64,000 nucleotides of DNA from CAYWWM01 sp965198025 (GTDB lineage Bacteria; Acidobacteriota; Terriglobia; 2-12-FULL-54-10). How positions within the stretch are numbered: the stretch's first letter is position 1; the number at the start of each line of letters is the position of its first letter. The notes beneath the pieces are model-generated. The model was not told the origin of the DNA. It saw only the letters and a program-made list of their open reading frames with translations, and did no database searches. Below are positions 7,485-16,610 of this stretch, one piece after another. Made by a program: the position numbers and the translations under genes. The stretch covers positions 682,001-746,000 of the forward strand of contig OZ240237.1 of NCBI GenBank assembly GCA_965198025.1, given 5' to 3'.

Positions 7485-8729
7485 GATCGGAGCGATAGGT
7501 GTAAGGCTGCTGGAAGGATGCCGTCACGTTGGCGTCGATCTCCTCACCGGCCTTGAGCCGATCCAGATAGTCGGCCCATTCTTGCATCATCCTCCGGCGT
7601 TCCGGCAGGAACGCCGTCCGGTTGTAGGCCCGTCCGTTGGGATCCCGCACCGCGTGGGCCAACTGATGCTCGATGAAGTCAGGCCGGAAGCCTAAGACTT
7701 CATCCAGAACGGTTCTCGCCATCGCTCTAAAGCCATGACCGGTCATTTCCTCTTTGCCAATACCCATGCGCCGCAGGGCGGCTAAGATCGCATTGTCGCT
7801 CATGGGCCGATCCCCTCTCGGAGTGCGCGCACTTGGGAAAACATAACGTCCGTGTCCGGACACTGGATGCAGTTCACTCAGGATTTCTACCGCTTGGCGA
7901 GAAAGGGGAACGATGTGCGGGATGTCGGTCTTGCTGACGGTGTAACGCCACTCGGCCGTCGCCATATCGATATCCGACCATTGGGCGTGGCGTAGCTCTC
8001 CGGGTCGCACAAAAACCAAAGGAGCGAAGCGCAGGGCACAACGCACAATCAGCGTCCCTTCGTAGCCGTCTAGGACTCGCAGCAACGGGCCAACTTGCTT
8101 CGGATCGGTGAGGGCTGCAAAATGCTTGCCCTTCATACGTGGCAACGCGCCCCGCAAATCTCCAGTGGGGTCGCGCTCGGCCCGTCCGGTAGCCACCGCA
8201 TAGCGAAACACTTGTCCACAGTTGCGAAGCACACGATGGGCGATTTCCAGAGCTCCGCGTTGTTCGATCCGGCGGACAACTGCCAACAACTGCGGAGCGG
8301 TAATGGCGGCTACGGGTCGGCCACCCACCCAGGGAAAGATGTCCCGCTCCAGTCGGCGGAGAGTCCGGCTGGCATGACCGGCAGCCCAGTTGGGAGAGTG
8401 CGTAGTGAACCATTCCCGGGCTACAGCTTCGAAACTGTTTTGCGTCCCTTGGCGTTTCGATTCCTTCTGAGTCTTTCGGTAAGCGCTCGGGTCGATGTCT
8501 CGGGCAGAAGTTGGCGGGCTTCGTCTCGCCGACGCCGGGCTTCCTTCAAAGACACATCGGGATAGATGCCCAGGGAGAGCCGTTTCTCCTTGCCTGTGAA
8601 GCGGTACTTCAATCGCCACCACCTGCCGCCATTAGGGGACACTTCCAGATACAGACCGCCTCCATCGAACAGTTTCCTGGCTCTACTGTACGCTTTAGCA
8701 TGACGAATGGTGGTACCGGTGAGGGGCAT
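7465..8729 (-). pseudogene. P4-type tyrosine integrase, frameshifted
   Basis: The N-terminal arm-binding domain starts MPLTGTTIRHAKAYSRARKL with GGLYLEVSPNGGRWWRLKYR; AGGAG 9 bases upstream favours ATG 8729 over 8738. Near 8504 a single base is missing (RDEARQLL continues as ARDIDPSAYRK only in the next frame). The catalytic domain is otherwise complete: VRPGELRHAQW (first Arg), HIVPLS, HGFRAMARTVLDE (HxxR), EHQLAHAV and GRAYNRT (Tyr). The gene reads away from tRNA-Glu, whose 3' end is 150 bp off, the usual arrangement for P4-type islands. The frameshift should have frozen the element unless it is a sequencing error. Confidence 0.85.
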
Positions 8730-8881
8730 TGGGGGCATCTCCTGTTTTGATTGCTGAGTTGCCCCCAGATGCCCCCGGTTGTCAAGGGAAAAGATTGAAC
8801 AAGTCTAGACCAAAGATAAAGGCTATGTTATTGATAATAAATTACTAAACGGAATTTCTTGGATGGCTTTGGATTAAAGTT

Positions 8882-8956
8882 TGGTAGCGCTACCGGGAAT
8901 CGAACCCGGGTTTTGAGATTGAGAATCTCACGTCCTAACCCCTAGACGATAGCGCC
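8882..8956 (-). tRNA. tRNA-Glu (anticodon CTC)
   Basis: Reading minus, the acceptor stem GGCGCTA (8956-8950) pairs with TAGCGCT, with a G-T pair at position 1. The anticodon arm TGAGA-TTCTCAA-TCTCA gives anticodon CTC. The T-arm is CCGGG-TTCGATT-CCCGG. Discriminator A and a genome-encoded CCA follow (8885-8882). Glu identity is supported by the GTCTAG D-arm typical of tRNA-Glu. Its 3' end is the likely attachment site of the island to its left; I found no second copy of the 3' end, so the far boundary is not defined. Confidence 0.93.
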
Positions 8957-9159
8957 TCCGGACAACCTGCTAGTTGCCCCAACAAGGTACCGGATTCTCC
9001 GCTTGCGGTCAAGGGTGCCGGAGTTGCCTGGGCCTGGTTCCAATCTGAGCACGACCCCCTTCCACCGGTTGCGTTCCTTGATTTGCCGGGTTAACATAGA
9101 AGCAGAAGCTGACCCTTAGGCTGACGAGTTGACAGCAAGAGATCCGGGTAGGTGCAACA

Positions 9160-10032
9160 ATGCAGAATGATCAGTCAAGAGCGATTTCTGGATGCCGTGC
9201 CTGGACACCCCGCAACTGGTCCGGGGGAATCTCCTTGCTGGCGGTGATGCTGGTTTGTCTCGCAGGTCCGGCCACGGCGCTGACGCAGGATCAAACGGTC
9301 TTGGGGACTACGGCGGTGACGACGCGGCTGCCGGAAGACATGCTCTCCCTGGAGCAGCGCGCAGACATCTACATGGTGCGCAAGTATTACGCCGAAGCTG
9401 TCCAAGCCTACAGCCGCCTCACGCAGGCTGAACCCGACAACGCGGTGTTTCATAACAAGCTCGGCATTGCCTATCACCAGATGCAAAACCTGAATGCTGC
9501 TAGGAGGTCCTATCGCCGCGCGATCGAGCTCAATCCCCGCTATGCGCAGGCCATCAATAACCTGGCTTCGGTCGAATACGCGCAGAACAAACACCGCGAC
9601 GCCATCCTGACCTATCTGCGCGCATTGGAGTTGAATCCGGGAGACGCCGTCATTTACGGCAATCTCGGAACGGCCTACTTTGCACGGGAAGAGTTCGAGT
9701 ACGCCACCCAGAGTTTCCGCTACGCCCTCATGCTGGATCCGGAGGTCTTCCGGCGATCTGGGCGTGTTGGAACCATTGTCCAGGCGCGCGACGACAGCGA
9801 CCCGGCCGCCTTCAACTTTTACATGGCCAAGACCTACGCCAGCATCGGCAACGCAGACGACACGTTCCAGTTCCTGCTCAAGGCATGGGAGGAAGGCTAT
9901 CCTGACATCTACGAGACCATCCTGGAAGAAGAAGTATTCCAGTTTCTCACTGTGGACCCGCGTTTCGAACAGTTGCTTGCTCTAATATCGTCGACCGGAG
10001 ACACTTCGGCAACGACTCCGATCCCGCAGTAG
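9160..10032 (+). CDS. secreted TPR-repeat protein
   Basis: In this 290-residue protein, an N-terminal hydrophobic stretch (SLLAVMLVCLAGPATALTQ, about residues 24-42) looks like a signal peptide. Three or more tetratricopeptide repeats fill about residues 60-185 (NKLGIAYHQMQNLNAARRSY, NNLASVEYAQNKHRDAIL, GNLGTAYFAREEFEYATQSF). The C-terminal part is helical with an acidic stretch, and its KTYASIGNADDTFQFLLKA may be a degenerate repeat. TPRs mediate protein contacts; the partner is unknown. Start ATG 9160 has AGGTG about 6 bases upstream. It is separated from tRNA-Glu by about 200 bp and convergent with the next gene. Confidence 0.8.
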   Translation: MQNDQSRAISGCRAWTPRNWSGGISLLAVMLVCLAGPATALTQDQTVLGTTAVTTRLPEDMLSLEQRADIYMVRKYYAEAVQAYSRLTQAEPDNAVFHNKLGIAYHQMQNLNAARRSYRRAIELNPRYAQAINNLASVEYAQNKHRDAILTYLRALELNPGDAVIYGNLGTAYFAREEFEYATQSFRYALMLDPEVFRRSGRVGTIVQARDDSDPAAFNFYMAKTYASIGNADDTFQFLLKAWEEGYPDIYETILEEEVFQFLTVDPRFEQLLALISSTGDTSATTPIPQ

Positions 10033-10060
10033 TTTTTCGTTTGGAATCGTTCAGAGTTGC

Positions 10061-11428
10061 TTACGTGCTCCGGGAAGCGTCCGTTCCGAAGGAGGGGCGA
10101 GCGGGCGTGGAAATTTCCGTCGGGCTCACGAGCTTGAAGCGGCTGATCTCGGGCGGGCAGTTGATGCGGATGGGAATTCCGAGATAACCAATCCCCCGGT
10201 TCACGTAGAGCGAGCAACCCTTTTCCTGGTACAGTCCGCTCAGGTACTTGAACCGAAACATCCCGATCCCGATGGGAACCCCCTTTACATCCGCCAGGAT
10301 CACCTGGCCTCCCCCGTGGGTGTGTCCGGCAAGCGTCAAGCCGACCTGGTGCTCCTGGACGTCCGTGAAGGTGTCGGGATGGTGTGCGAGCAATACGCGG
10401 GCCGTCTCCGGGCCAGCCTCTTCCGCCATGCGAGCCAGCAATCGCTGCGTCCGCGTCTCCTGATAGTTGTAGAAGTTCCGCCCACTGCGATAGCTTGGCC
10501 AGTCCAATCCCATCAGCGCTACGCGATCCTGCCCGGAACCGAGGTGAACGACTTCGTTGCGTAGCGTCCGGATCCCGACCGACTCGATTCCCCGCGCGAT
10601 GTTGACCCCGCCGCGGTGCTCGTCCGTGTAGCTGTAACGGTCAGTCGAAATGTCATGATTGCCCAGCACGGCGAACACGCCCAGCGACGCCTTCAGGCCC
10701 CGCAGCCCGGCCACGGTGTCCGGAAGGCTTCCCAGACTGCGGTCGAGAATATCGCCGGTAATCACAACCACGTCCGGTTGAAGCTGGTTGGTGACGCTGA
10801 CTAGGTGCTGCAGCTCCCGTTCCCGGATGTAAGGTCCCACGTGCAGATCCGACAATTGCACCACCGTCAGGCCGGACATGGACCGCGGCAGGTAGGGGAT
10901 CGGGATTTCATGCTCCGGGGAAACGTCGAGATCGTCCAGCGTTCCGTAGACACCGTACGCGGCCACTCCGTAGGTAGCAGGAACGAACAAGCCCGCGGTG
11001 CCGGCCAGGAAGCCGCGGCGCGAGATGGCTGGCGCTGCCGCAAGCTGGCCCTCGCCTTCCGGTTCCGGCTTCCGCCACAGCTTGGCAAGGGTCCGGCCCA
11101 GGAATAGGAAGCCCTCTATCACGGCCCAGGCGAGTGCCACTGGCGCACCGACCAGAAAGAAGAAAATGATCGTGGCCAGCCATGCCGTGGAGGGGTAGAA
11201 AATGACTTTCAGGATCGGAGACGGTATATCCACCAGCGTCTGCGATATCTCTCGGATGAAGAATACTGCCAACGGAACGTTGAGCAGGACCAGAACCAGA
11301 CACAAAATGTTCAAAGCTCGGCGCTGGCGTTCCGGGGTCTTTACCCAAGTCAGCACGCTCTGGCGCATGGCGGCATACGCGAACAGGTTGAGCAAGAGGA
11401 ATAGAATGAGCACCGATTCCCGAAACAT
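10061..11428 (-). CDS. membrane-anchored metallophosphoesterase (YkuE-like)
   Basis: This 455-residue protein begins with three or four hydrophobic segments (about residues 5-25, 40-60 and 75-110). A twin-arginine-like SRRGFLAG then leads into another hydrophobic stretch. The calcineurin-type domain follows with all metal motifs: SDLHVG, GDILD, GNHD, LLAHHPD and AGHTHGGG. Such proteins hydrolyse phosphoesters, and YkuE-type relatives have been linked with the cell envelope. The active domain probably faces outward. The gene is convergent with the preceding TPR gene and divergent from the small membrane protein downstream; TATAAT on the minus strand (11476-11471) may be its promoter. Confidence 0.85.
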   Translation of the reverse strand: MFRESVLILFLLLNLFAYAAMRQSVLTWVKTPERQRRALNILCLVLVLLNVPLAVFFIREISQTLVDIPSPILKVIFYPSTAWLATIIFFFLVGAPVALAWAVIEGFLFLGRTLAKLWRKPEPEGEGQLAAAPAISRRGFLAGTAGLFVPATYGVAAYGVYGTLDDLDVSPEHEIPIPYLPRSMSGLTVVQLSDLHVGPYIRERELQHLVSVTNQLQPDVVVITGDILDRSLGSLPDTVAGLRGLKASLGVFAVLGNHDISTDRYSYTDEHRGGVNIARGIESVGIRTLRNEVVHLGSGQDRVALMGLDWPSYRSGRNFYNYQETRTQRLLARMAEEAGPETARVLLAHHPDTFTDVQEHQVGLTLAGHTHGGGQVILADVKGVPIGIGMFRFKYLSGLYQEKGCSLYVNRGIGYLGIPIRINCPPEISRFKLVSPTEISTPARPSFGTDASRST

Positions 11429-11470
11429 CCGTTTCCTCCACCGTGAGTTTGCGTCACCCCTACATCTACT

Positions 11471-11476
11471 ATTATA
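11471..11476 (-). promoter_or_regulatory. -10 hexamer upstream of the phosphoesterase gene
   Basis: Reading minus, GTTATAATAG contains a perfect TATAAT 42 bases upstream of the ATG at 11428. No convincing -35 is seen. Confidence 0.4.
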
Positions 11477-11540
11477 ACCCCTTCGATGCGTCTCGCGCTA
11501 CCGTTCGTGTGTTACCCTATGGGGCAAGGAGGCGGACTCA

Positions 11541-11864
11541 ATGAGCACGCTGGCCGTTGGCGTGATTCTGGCGTACGGGGCGATTCTGATCGCCGGAGGC
11601 TTCGTGGGCTGGAAGTTTTCCGGGAGCCGTATTTCGCTCACTGCCGGACTCGCTAGTGCCGCGCTGCTGGCCTTGGCTTACCGCGTCGCGCTCTTCCACC
11701 TGTTGGCCGGTTATCTGTTTGCCTTCCTGGTGTCGGTGGGTCTCGTTGCGATGTTTGGCATGCGCTTTCGCAAGACCAGGAAAGTCATGCCCGCTGGCAT
11801 GATGCTGGCAGTGAGCGCGATTGCCCTTGTGATTCTGTGTTGGCAGATGGCAAGCTCGCTGTAA
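11541..11864 (+). CDS. small four-helix membrane protein (TMEM14/UPF0136-like)
   Basis: This 107-residue, almost wholly hydrophobic protein has about four transmembrane segments (residues 5-25, 32-52, 54-74 and 82-104). GGFVGWKFSGSRISLTAGLASA near the first loop resembles the TMEM14-type (Transmemb_14) pattern of G-G-x-x-G-x-x-K ... S-L-x-A-G. Function is not established for bacterial members. The ribosome-binding site AAGGAGG sits 7 bases before the ATG, making the start secure. It stands alone between a divergent and a convergent gene. Confidence 0.75.
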   Translation: MSTLAVGVILAYGAILIAGGFVGWKFSGSRISLTAGLASAALLALAYRVALFHLLAGYLFAFLVSVGLVAMFGMRFRKTRKVMPAGMMLAVSAIALVILCWQMASSL

Positions 11865-12002
11865 ATCCATCGACTGCGATGCCAGGAAAAGCTCGTGGCG
11901 CGTCCTGCACTGGAGCGCCCCGCTCGAAGACGCCATCGACCGCTTCCGCGAGATGGGACAAGCGGCGCGTTTGGAGCTTGGCCGATTTCGGACTTCCCAC
12001 GC

Positions 12003-13253
12003 CTATCGGTGGTGCTGCAGATTCAGGAACAACAGCAAGTACCGACGCAGATTGTGCGTCAGGAGGAAGTTTTCCTTGACGTGCTCGTAGCCGTTCTCGC
12101 CCATTTGGCGCGCGAAGTCCGGATTCGATAGCAGGAACCGGATCTGGTAGGTGGTTCCCTCGACCGAATGCGTCAGCAGGCCCGTAACCTTGTGGATGAC
12201 CTGCACCGGGATGCCTCCCACAGCGGAGGTGACGACCGGTTTCTTCTTGAGCAGCGCTTCGGTAACGGTCAGCCCAAACCCCTCGCGCAGTGATTTCTGG
12301 ATCACGATGGTCGAGGCGCGTTGCAGGGCGTTGATCTCGAGATGACTCCAGGGCGGCAGATGCAAGATATGAATGTCCGGGTCCTCGTTGCTCGCTTCCT
12401 GAACTTCGCCGAGCACCTGGGCCCCCTCGGGATCGTCGTCCGCACCGCCGCCCGCCAAAACAAGCTGGCAGTCAAAATACTTGCGCACACCGCGGTACGC
12501 CTGGATCACGCCGACCGGGTCCTTCAGCCGGTCAAACCGCGAAACCTGCGTGAGGATGGGGCGCTTCGGATCGATTCCGAACCGTTCGGTCACCTGCCGC
12601 ACGTACTCCTGCGGCAGTTCCCGGTTCTTGTCCGCCAGCGGGTCGATGGACGGATAGAACAAATATTGCGGTATGGGCAGCGACTGTGTAAACGCCGGCG
12701 CCGAGAACAACCCGGCGTCGTACTTCTCGACGAACGGCCGCAGGAAGTTCCAGACCTCGGCATAGGGACGTGACAAGTCGATATGACAGCGCCAGACCCA
12801 GCGGCTGGTCCGGCCCGGCCGTGCCTGGACCAGGGGCAGGGGTTGCGGATCGTGGATCACCACCAGGTCGTCGTCCCACTCCATCCGCCTGCGGTTTTCC
12901 TCGTTCACAGACAGGAACCGCTCGAACCACTCCCGAGTCCCCTCGTACGGCTCGCCGTGCAGGGCGTTGTGAAACGCCTTGGTTACGGCGAAAAAGTCCT
13001 CGCCGCCTTTCAGGACCTCCCACCGCGTCCGGATCCCCAGTTCCTCCATGAGCGGCACCAGGCGGTTCAGGATCTCCGCCACTCCGCCTCCGACGGCCGT
13101 GGTATTGACCATCTTGACCTGCCGTCCTTCCAGCCGGTTCGCCAACGCGTGCAGTTCGCGGATCTCCGGATCGCCCACCACAGCGGCGTAATCGTCCAGA
13201 TGAGGTGTCGACGGCGGGTCGGGCGGTGGCGTAGCTTGGGTTACTGGGGCCAT
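12003..13253 (-). CDS. GT4 glycosyltransferase, trehalose synthase (TreT-like)
   Basis: This 416-residue GT-B enzyme resembles trehalose synthases that join a nucleotide-sugar glucose to glucose. The N-terminal domain has MVNTTAVGGGVAEILNRLVP, the glycine-rich loop typical of the family, and GGEDFFAVTKAFHNALHGEP. HDPQPLPL and PSIDPLADKNREL are also family blocks. The C-terminal Rossmann domain binds the donor: RPILTQVSRFDRLKDPVGVI and SLREGFGLTVTEALLKKKPVV (EX7E motif), followed by AVGGIPVQV. Its start overlaps the upstream DUF5752 gene by 13 bp, so the two are translationally coupled. Trehalose would serve stress protection or carbon storage. The donor (ADP-, UDP- or GDP-glucose) cannot be read from sequence. 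Confidence 0.82.
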   Translation of the reverse strand: MAPVTQATPPPDPPSTPHLDDYAAVVGDPEIRELHALANRLEGRQVKMVNTTAVGGGVAEILNRLVPLMEELGIRTRWEVLKGGEDFFAVTKAFHNALHGEPYEGTREWFERFLSVNEENRRRMEWDDDLVVIHDPQPLPLVQARPGRTSRWVWRCHIDLSRPYAEVWNFLRPFVEKYDAGLFSAPAFTQSLPIPQYLFYPSIDPLADKNRELPQEYVRQVTERFGIDPKRPILTQVSRFDRLKDPVGVIQAYRGVRKYFDCQLVLAGGGADDDPEGAQVLGEVQEASNEDPDIHILHLPPWSHLEINALQRASTIVIQKSLREGFGLTVTEALLKKKPVVTSAVGGIPVQVIHKVTGLLTHSVEGTTYQIRFLLSNPDFARQMGENGYEHVKENFLLTHNLRRYLLLFLNLQHHR

Positions 13254-13888
13254 GATTCCATCATCTGTATCAGTTCTTTGCGAATTCCGCTGAGCGTGTT
13301 GGTGTAGAAGTCAATGCGATTGATCCGCCGGGCCAGCTCGGTCAGGCCCAAACAGCCTTCAATCCAGTTCGAGAAATCGTTGGTCTGTAGCCGCAGCCGC
13401 AGCCGCGAATTGATGAAATGGTAGTGCAGCGTCTGGTTGCTCATCTTGCGGATGCCCGCCGCCAGTTCCGGGAGTGTTTGCGCGCGCGAGTCCACGAATA
13501 CGACCGTCTCCAGCGCCTCGCAAAAATAGAACGGTTCCAAAGCGGGCCGATTTCCCGACTGCGGCATACGGGTCAGGTACGCCTCCACTTTGCCGGTCAG
13601 CAGCTGGCGCAGGTCTTCCACTGCGATGATGTCCCGCAAGTCCACGGCCGAAAGCTCCTCCGCTAGCACGGGCTCATTGCACGCGGTCAGGCACCATTGC
13701 GCGAATTCGTTCGAGAAGGTCGTGTAGTGGTGGGTCTCCAGGCTCTGGAATGTGTGGTAACAGATGGATTGGTTCGACACCGATCCCAGGTGCCGGGCCA
13801 GTTCCGCCAAGGTCCGGGCTCCCTCCGGCAGGATTCGAATCAGGTACGAAGCGGCCACAAACTCGAATGGATGTGCGGCTTGTTTCAC
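13241..13888 (-). CDS. DUF5752 family protein
   Basis: This 215-residue soluble protein has two related halves, each containing H-x-H-F/T motifs: SICYHTFQSLETHHYTTFSNEFAQW and, about 130 residues later, TLHYHFINSRLRLRLQTNDFSNWI. FYFCEALETVVFVD stands between them. I recognise this as the DUF5752 pattern, often found next to trehalose-synthase-type glycosyltransferases. The duplicated H-Y-H-F suggests an internal repeat. The biochemical role is unknown; a regulatory or accessory role for the downstream transferase is inference from the overlap. No signal peptide is present. Confidence 0.7.
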   Translation of the reverse strand: MKQAAHPFEFVAASYLIRILPEGARTLAELARHLGSVSNQSICYHTFQSLETHHYTTFSNEFAQWCLTACNEPVLAEELSAVDLRDIIAVEDLRQLLTGKVEAYLTRMPQSGNRPALEPFYFCEALETVVFVDSRAQTLPELAAGIRKMSNQTLHYHFINSRLRLRLQTNDFSNWIEGCLGLTELARRINRIDFYTNTLSGIRKELIQMMESWPQ

Positions 13889-13988
13889 GTCGCAACCGCC
13901 CGCTGGATGTTCTCACAGGTTTGTTGCATAAATCACCAATAGTACCTGAAACAAACCAGGCAATGGTGCCTTTCGGCGGTGTTTTCAT

Positions 13989-14465
13989 TCAAGGAAGAAG
14001 TATTGCGGCGGCCGCGATCCCCATTTTCAGGGAAGTTGGGATCACGCGGATCAGCCTCTCGAGCACACCGCCTGCCGCTAGTACCATGAACACAACGCCG
14101 GCCAGCAGTATTGCGGTCAAGGCCTGCTACCAGGTCAAGCCGAACCCGAGCGGCGGGGCAGCACAGAGCGTATAGACGAAGAAATTCTGGCCCATGTCGG
14201 GCGTCAGCGCGACGAGGTCTTTCGCAAGTCATCCCATCAAGAACGTCGCCGCCGCTGCCGCAAGACAGGTAGCCAGCATGACGGCTTGGAACTCCATGCC
14301 CGCCTGCGACAACACTGCCGACTGCACAAACACGATGTAGGACATCGCCGCAAAGATCGTCACCCCTCTGGCGATCTCGCCCCCCACAGACCACTTCCCG
14401 CCGGGAGCGGGAAACAGCCGCTCCACTACTCCGGCGGCCGCACGAGTTCTCAGTCCAGCAGACAT
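13989..14465 (-). pseudogene. AzgA-type purine permease, decayed
   Basis: Starting at ATG 14465 the frame reads FPAPGGKWSVGGEIARGVTI then FAAMSYIVFVQSAVLSQAGM, the N-terminus of NCS2/AzgA purine permeases. A TGA (14231-14229) follows TFLMG, but the same frame continues LAKDLVALTPDMGQNFFVYT to a TAG (14129-14127) after GFGLTW. It then reads QALTAILLAGVVFMVLAAGG and LERLIRVIPTSLKMGIAAA until 13989. That is about one third of a permease of 430-460 residues. Two nonsense changes and a missing 3' end make it a dead gene. Related motifs in intact proteins are APGMGxNAFF and GVRxxIxxAIPxSLK. Confidence 0.82.
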
Positions 14466-14523
14466 GATTTCATTACGGCTAAGATAGGAAGGAAGGACTC
14501 AAACGAGCACGCAAAGGCTCTGC

Positions 14524-15627
14524 CTAGAAAGGTGGCCCCGCCGACCGGGCCTCGAATTCCCGAATCTCTTCGATCGTAGCGCGAACGTTGTCGGATTCAG
14601 CAGAGTCCGGATGGTGTTCCAGAAACTCTTCCAGTTCCCGCAATGCGGCTTCCTGCTGTGACTGCCGCAAATAGATCCGGGCCATCGTCAGTTGCGGATT
14701 CGAGAAATGAGCGGGATCGATCTCCTTGGTTCGCTGCAGATGTTCCAGCGCGGAGCCGAATTCCCCCAGCCGGAAGTAGCACAACCCCAATTGCGCGTTG
14801 GCCAGCGCATCCAGCGGTCTCAACTCTTGCGCCCGTTGGTTGAATTGGATGGCCTCTTCCGCGCTTCCGGTGGCCAGCAGCACCCCTCCCAGATTGACCA
14901 TCGGCTCGAAGGCGTCCGGCTCGATGACGAGCGCATCGCGGAAATACTGCTCCGCTATGTCGAATTCCCCTCGCTGGAAGTAGATGGTTCCCAGATTGTT
15001 CATAGCCTCCATGAACTGCGGAGCCAGTTCGATGGCCCGCTGCAGGTGTCGCACCGCTTCGTTCACCTTGCGGTCCCGGATCCGGTCGCGCGCTTTCCTG
15101 AATTCCCCCCTGGCCTTTCTCGAAATGCTCAACTGGCGCATCGACACCATCCCGGTGTCGAGGACCCGCGCTTGTTCCAGCAGGGCTTCCCGGTCAAAGA
15201 CGAACTGTTTGGTCACTCTGTCTCTCTCGTCCGCAAAACTCTCGGTGATGTCCACCGTCTGCAGTATCTCGCCGTACCCGGGAATGTAGATGGAAAGCGT
15301 GTAGGAGCCCGGCGGGACGTCCTTGAACCGGAAGTGACCGCGATGATTGGCCCAGGTCCGCTCTCGGAAGGGAAAGGACACGCCCGATAGGTTTACCAGA
15401 AGCCGGGCGCGCCGCGACAACAACGTCCGAGGCGGCAATGTAACTTCCCCGCGGAATTCTAGCTCGGCGTCCTTGTCACGTTCTTGAGCCTGCAGCGGAG
15501 CCGCGCTCCAGAGAGCGCCCAGGAGGACAAGGCCAAGTCCCAGGAAAGCAGCCGCTGTTCTGCACTGTTGCCGGTTCTCTGCTATGGTTCCCAAAGCCCT
15601 GGGTGGAAACAAAATCGAAAGAAGCAT
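14524..15627 (-). CDS. secreted carboxypeptidase-regulatory/TPR protein
   Basis: This protein has 367 residues. A hydrophobic segment (about residues 25-46, ending APLQAQ) looks like a signal peptide. Residues about 55-130 form a beta-sandwich of the carboxypeptidase-regulatory type (GHFRFKDVPPGSYTLSIYIP). The second half (about 165-350) carries at least four TPRs (NNLGTIYFQRGEFDIAEQYF, VNLGGVLLATGSAEEAIQF, AQLGLCYFRLGEFGSALEHL). This Ig-like plus TPR combination is common in Acidobacteriota secretomes. It probably acts as a scaffold in the periplasm; ligand unknown. It is separated from the permease pseudogene by 58 bp. Confidence 0.78.
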   Translation of the reverse strand: MLLSILFPPRALGTIAENRQQCRTAAAFLGLGLVLLGALWSAAPLQAQERDKDAELEFRGEVTLPPRTLLSRRARLLVNLSGVSFPFRERTWANHRGHFRFKDVPPGSYTLSIYIPGYGEILQTVDITESFADERDRVTKQFVFDREALLEQARVLDTGMVSMRQLSISRKARGEFRKARDRIRDRKVNEAVRHLQRAIELAPQFMEAMNNLGTIYFQRGEFDIAEQYFRDALVIEPDAFEPMVNLGGVLLATGSAEEAIQFNQRAQELRPLDALANAQLGLCYFRLGEFGSALEHLQRTKEIDPAHFSNPQLTMARIYLRQSQQEAALRELEEFLEHHPDSAESDNVRATIEEIREFEARSAGPPF

Positions 15628-15806
15628 CCGTCAACAACCCCCCTCTGTTGTCCGAGGCATCCCGTTTCGGGGAATGCCAGCCTCTCTTCTTTCTTCTTCT
15701 GGTTGCATTGTATCATCCCCATTTCAATTCGAGCAGGTTTGAAAGACAAAAATTTCGAAGGAATCTCTTCTTGTTATGTTCGGATGGATTGCTTACTGGA
15801 GCCGTC

Positions 15807-15835
15807 TTGGTTGCCGACCCATCCGTTGGTACAAT
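15807..15835 (+). promoter_or_regulatory. sigma70-type promoter upstream of the dienelactone hydrolase gene
   Basis: TTGGTT (15807-15812) and TACAAT (15830-15835) are separated by 17 bases. Transcription would begin near 15842, giving a leader of about 35 bases with GGAGGA before the ATG at 15877. Confidence 0.55.
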
Positions 15836-15876
15836 AGCCCTGCTTGCAGCGTCTGCGGCGGAGGACCGGATCGCCG

Positions 15877-16578
15877 ATGCAATCTCATCTCCAGACCAGG
15901 ACCGTAGGATTCGCCGTCGAGGATGTTGGCAGCGTGACTGCCTTCGAGGCCCGGCCAAGCGGTGAAGGCTCCTATCCCGGCGTCATCGTCGTGCAGGAGT
16001 GGTGGGGATTGAATGATCACATTCGGGATGTTGCGCAGCGCTTGGCCGCCGGCGGTTTTGTCGCGCTCGCGCCGGACCTCTATGACGGCAAGGTCACCAG
16101 TGACCCGAACCTTGCCTCCGCCTGGTCCTCCGCCCTCGACCCCGAAAAGGCCGTCCGCATCCTGCGCGGCGCCCTGCGCTTCCTGCAAGAGAAGGAGCCG
16201 ATCTATGCCGAGCATCTCGGAGTGGTCGGTTTCTGCATGGGCGGCAGCCTCGCGCTGCTGCTGGCTTGCCACGCCCCGGAACTCAAGGCCGCCATTCCGT
16301 TTTATGGAGACGTGCCGGATCCCGTTGACCAGATCGGCCGGATCCGCTGTCCGGTCCTGTTTATTGCTGGCGGCAAGGACCGCTGGATCAATGAGTCCAA
16401 GGTCCGCACGCTGGAAGAAGCCTTCGAGCGCTATGGCATCCAGGGCGAGGTCCGTGTCTATCCGGATGCTGACCATGCTTTCTTCAACGACACACGGCCG
16501 GATGCGTACAATGCCGCCGCCGCCCAGGATGCCTGGACTCGCACACTCGGCCTCCTGAGCCGCACGCTCAAAAGCTAG
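15877..16578 (+). CDS. dienelactone hydrolase family protein
   Basis: This alpha/beta hydrolase is about 233 residues. Family hallmarks are VVQEWWGLNDHIRDVAQRLA (N-terminal loop), the nucleophile elbow GFCMGGSL with Cys rather than Ser, VLFIAGGKDRW carrying the acid Asp, and YPDADHAFFND carrying the His. Dienelactone hydrolases open lactone rings in chlorocatechol breakdown, but most genomic copies have no known substrate and no aromatic-degradation genes are nearby. ATG 15877 is preferred over the TTG at 15844 because homologous sequence starts there and GGAGGA lies 11-12 bases upstream. No signal peptide, so cytoplasmic. The next hydrolase gene follows after 32 bp. Confidence 0.85.
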   Translation: MQSHLQTRTVGFAVEDVGSVTAFEARPSGEGSYPGVIVVQEWWGLNDHIRDVAQRLAAGGFVALAPDLYDGKVTSDPNLASAWSSALDPEKAVRILRGALRFLQEKEPIYAEHLGVVGFCMGGSLALLLACHAPELKAAIPFYGDVPDPVDQIGRIRCPVLFIAGGKDRWINESKVRTLEEAFERYGIQGEVRVYPDADHAFFNDTRPDAYNAAAAQDAWTRTLGLLSRTLKS

Positions 16579-16610
16579 GGAATCGGAAACAAGGGAGTTA
16601 GGAGGAAATA

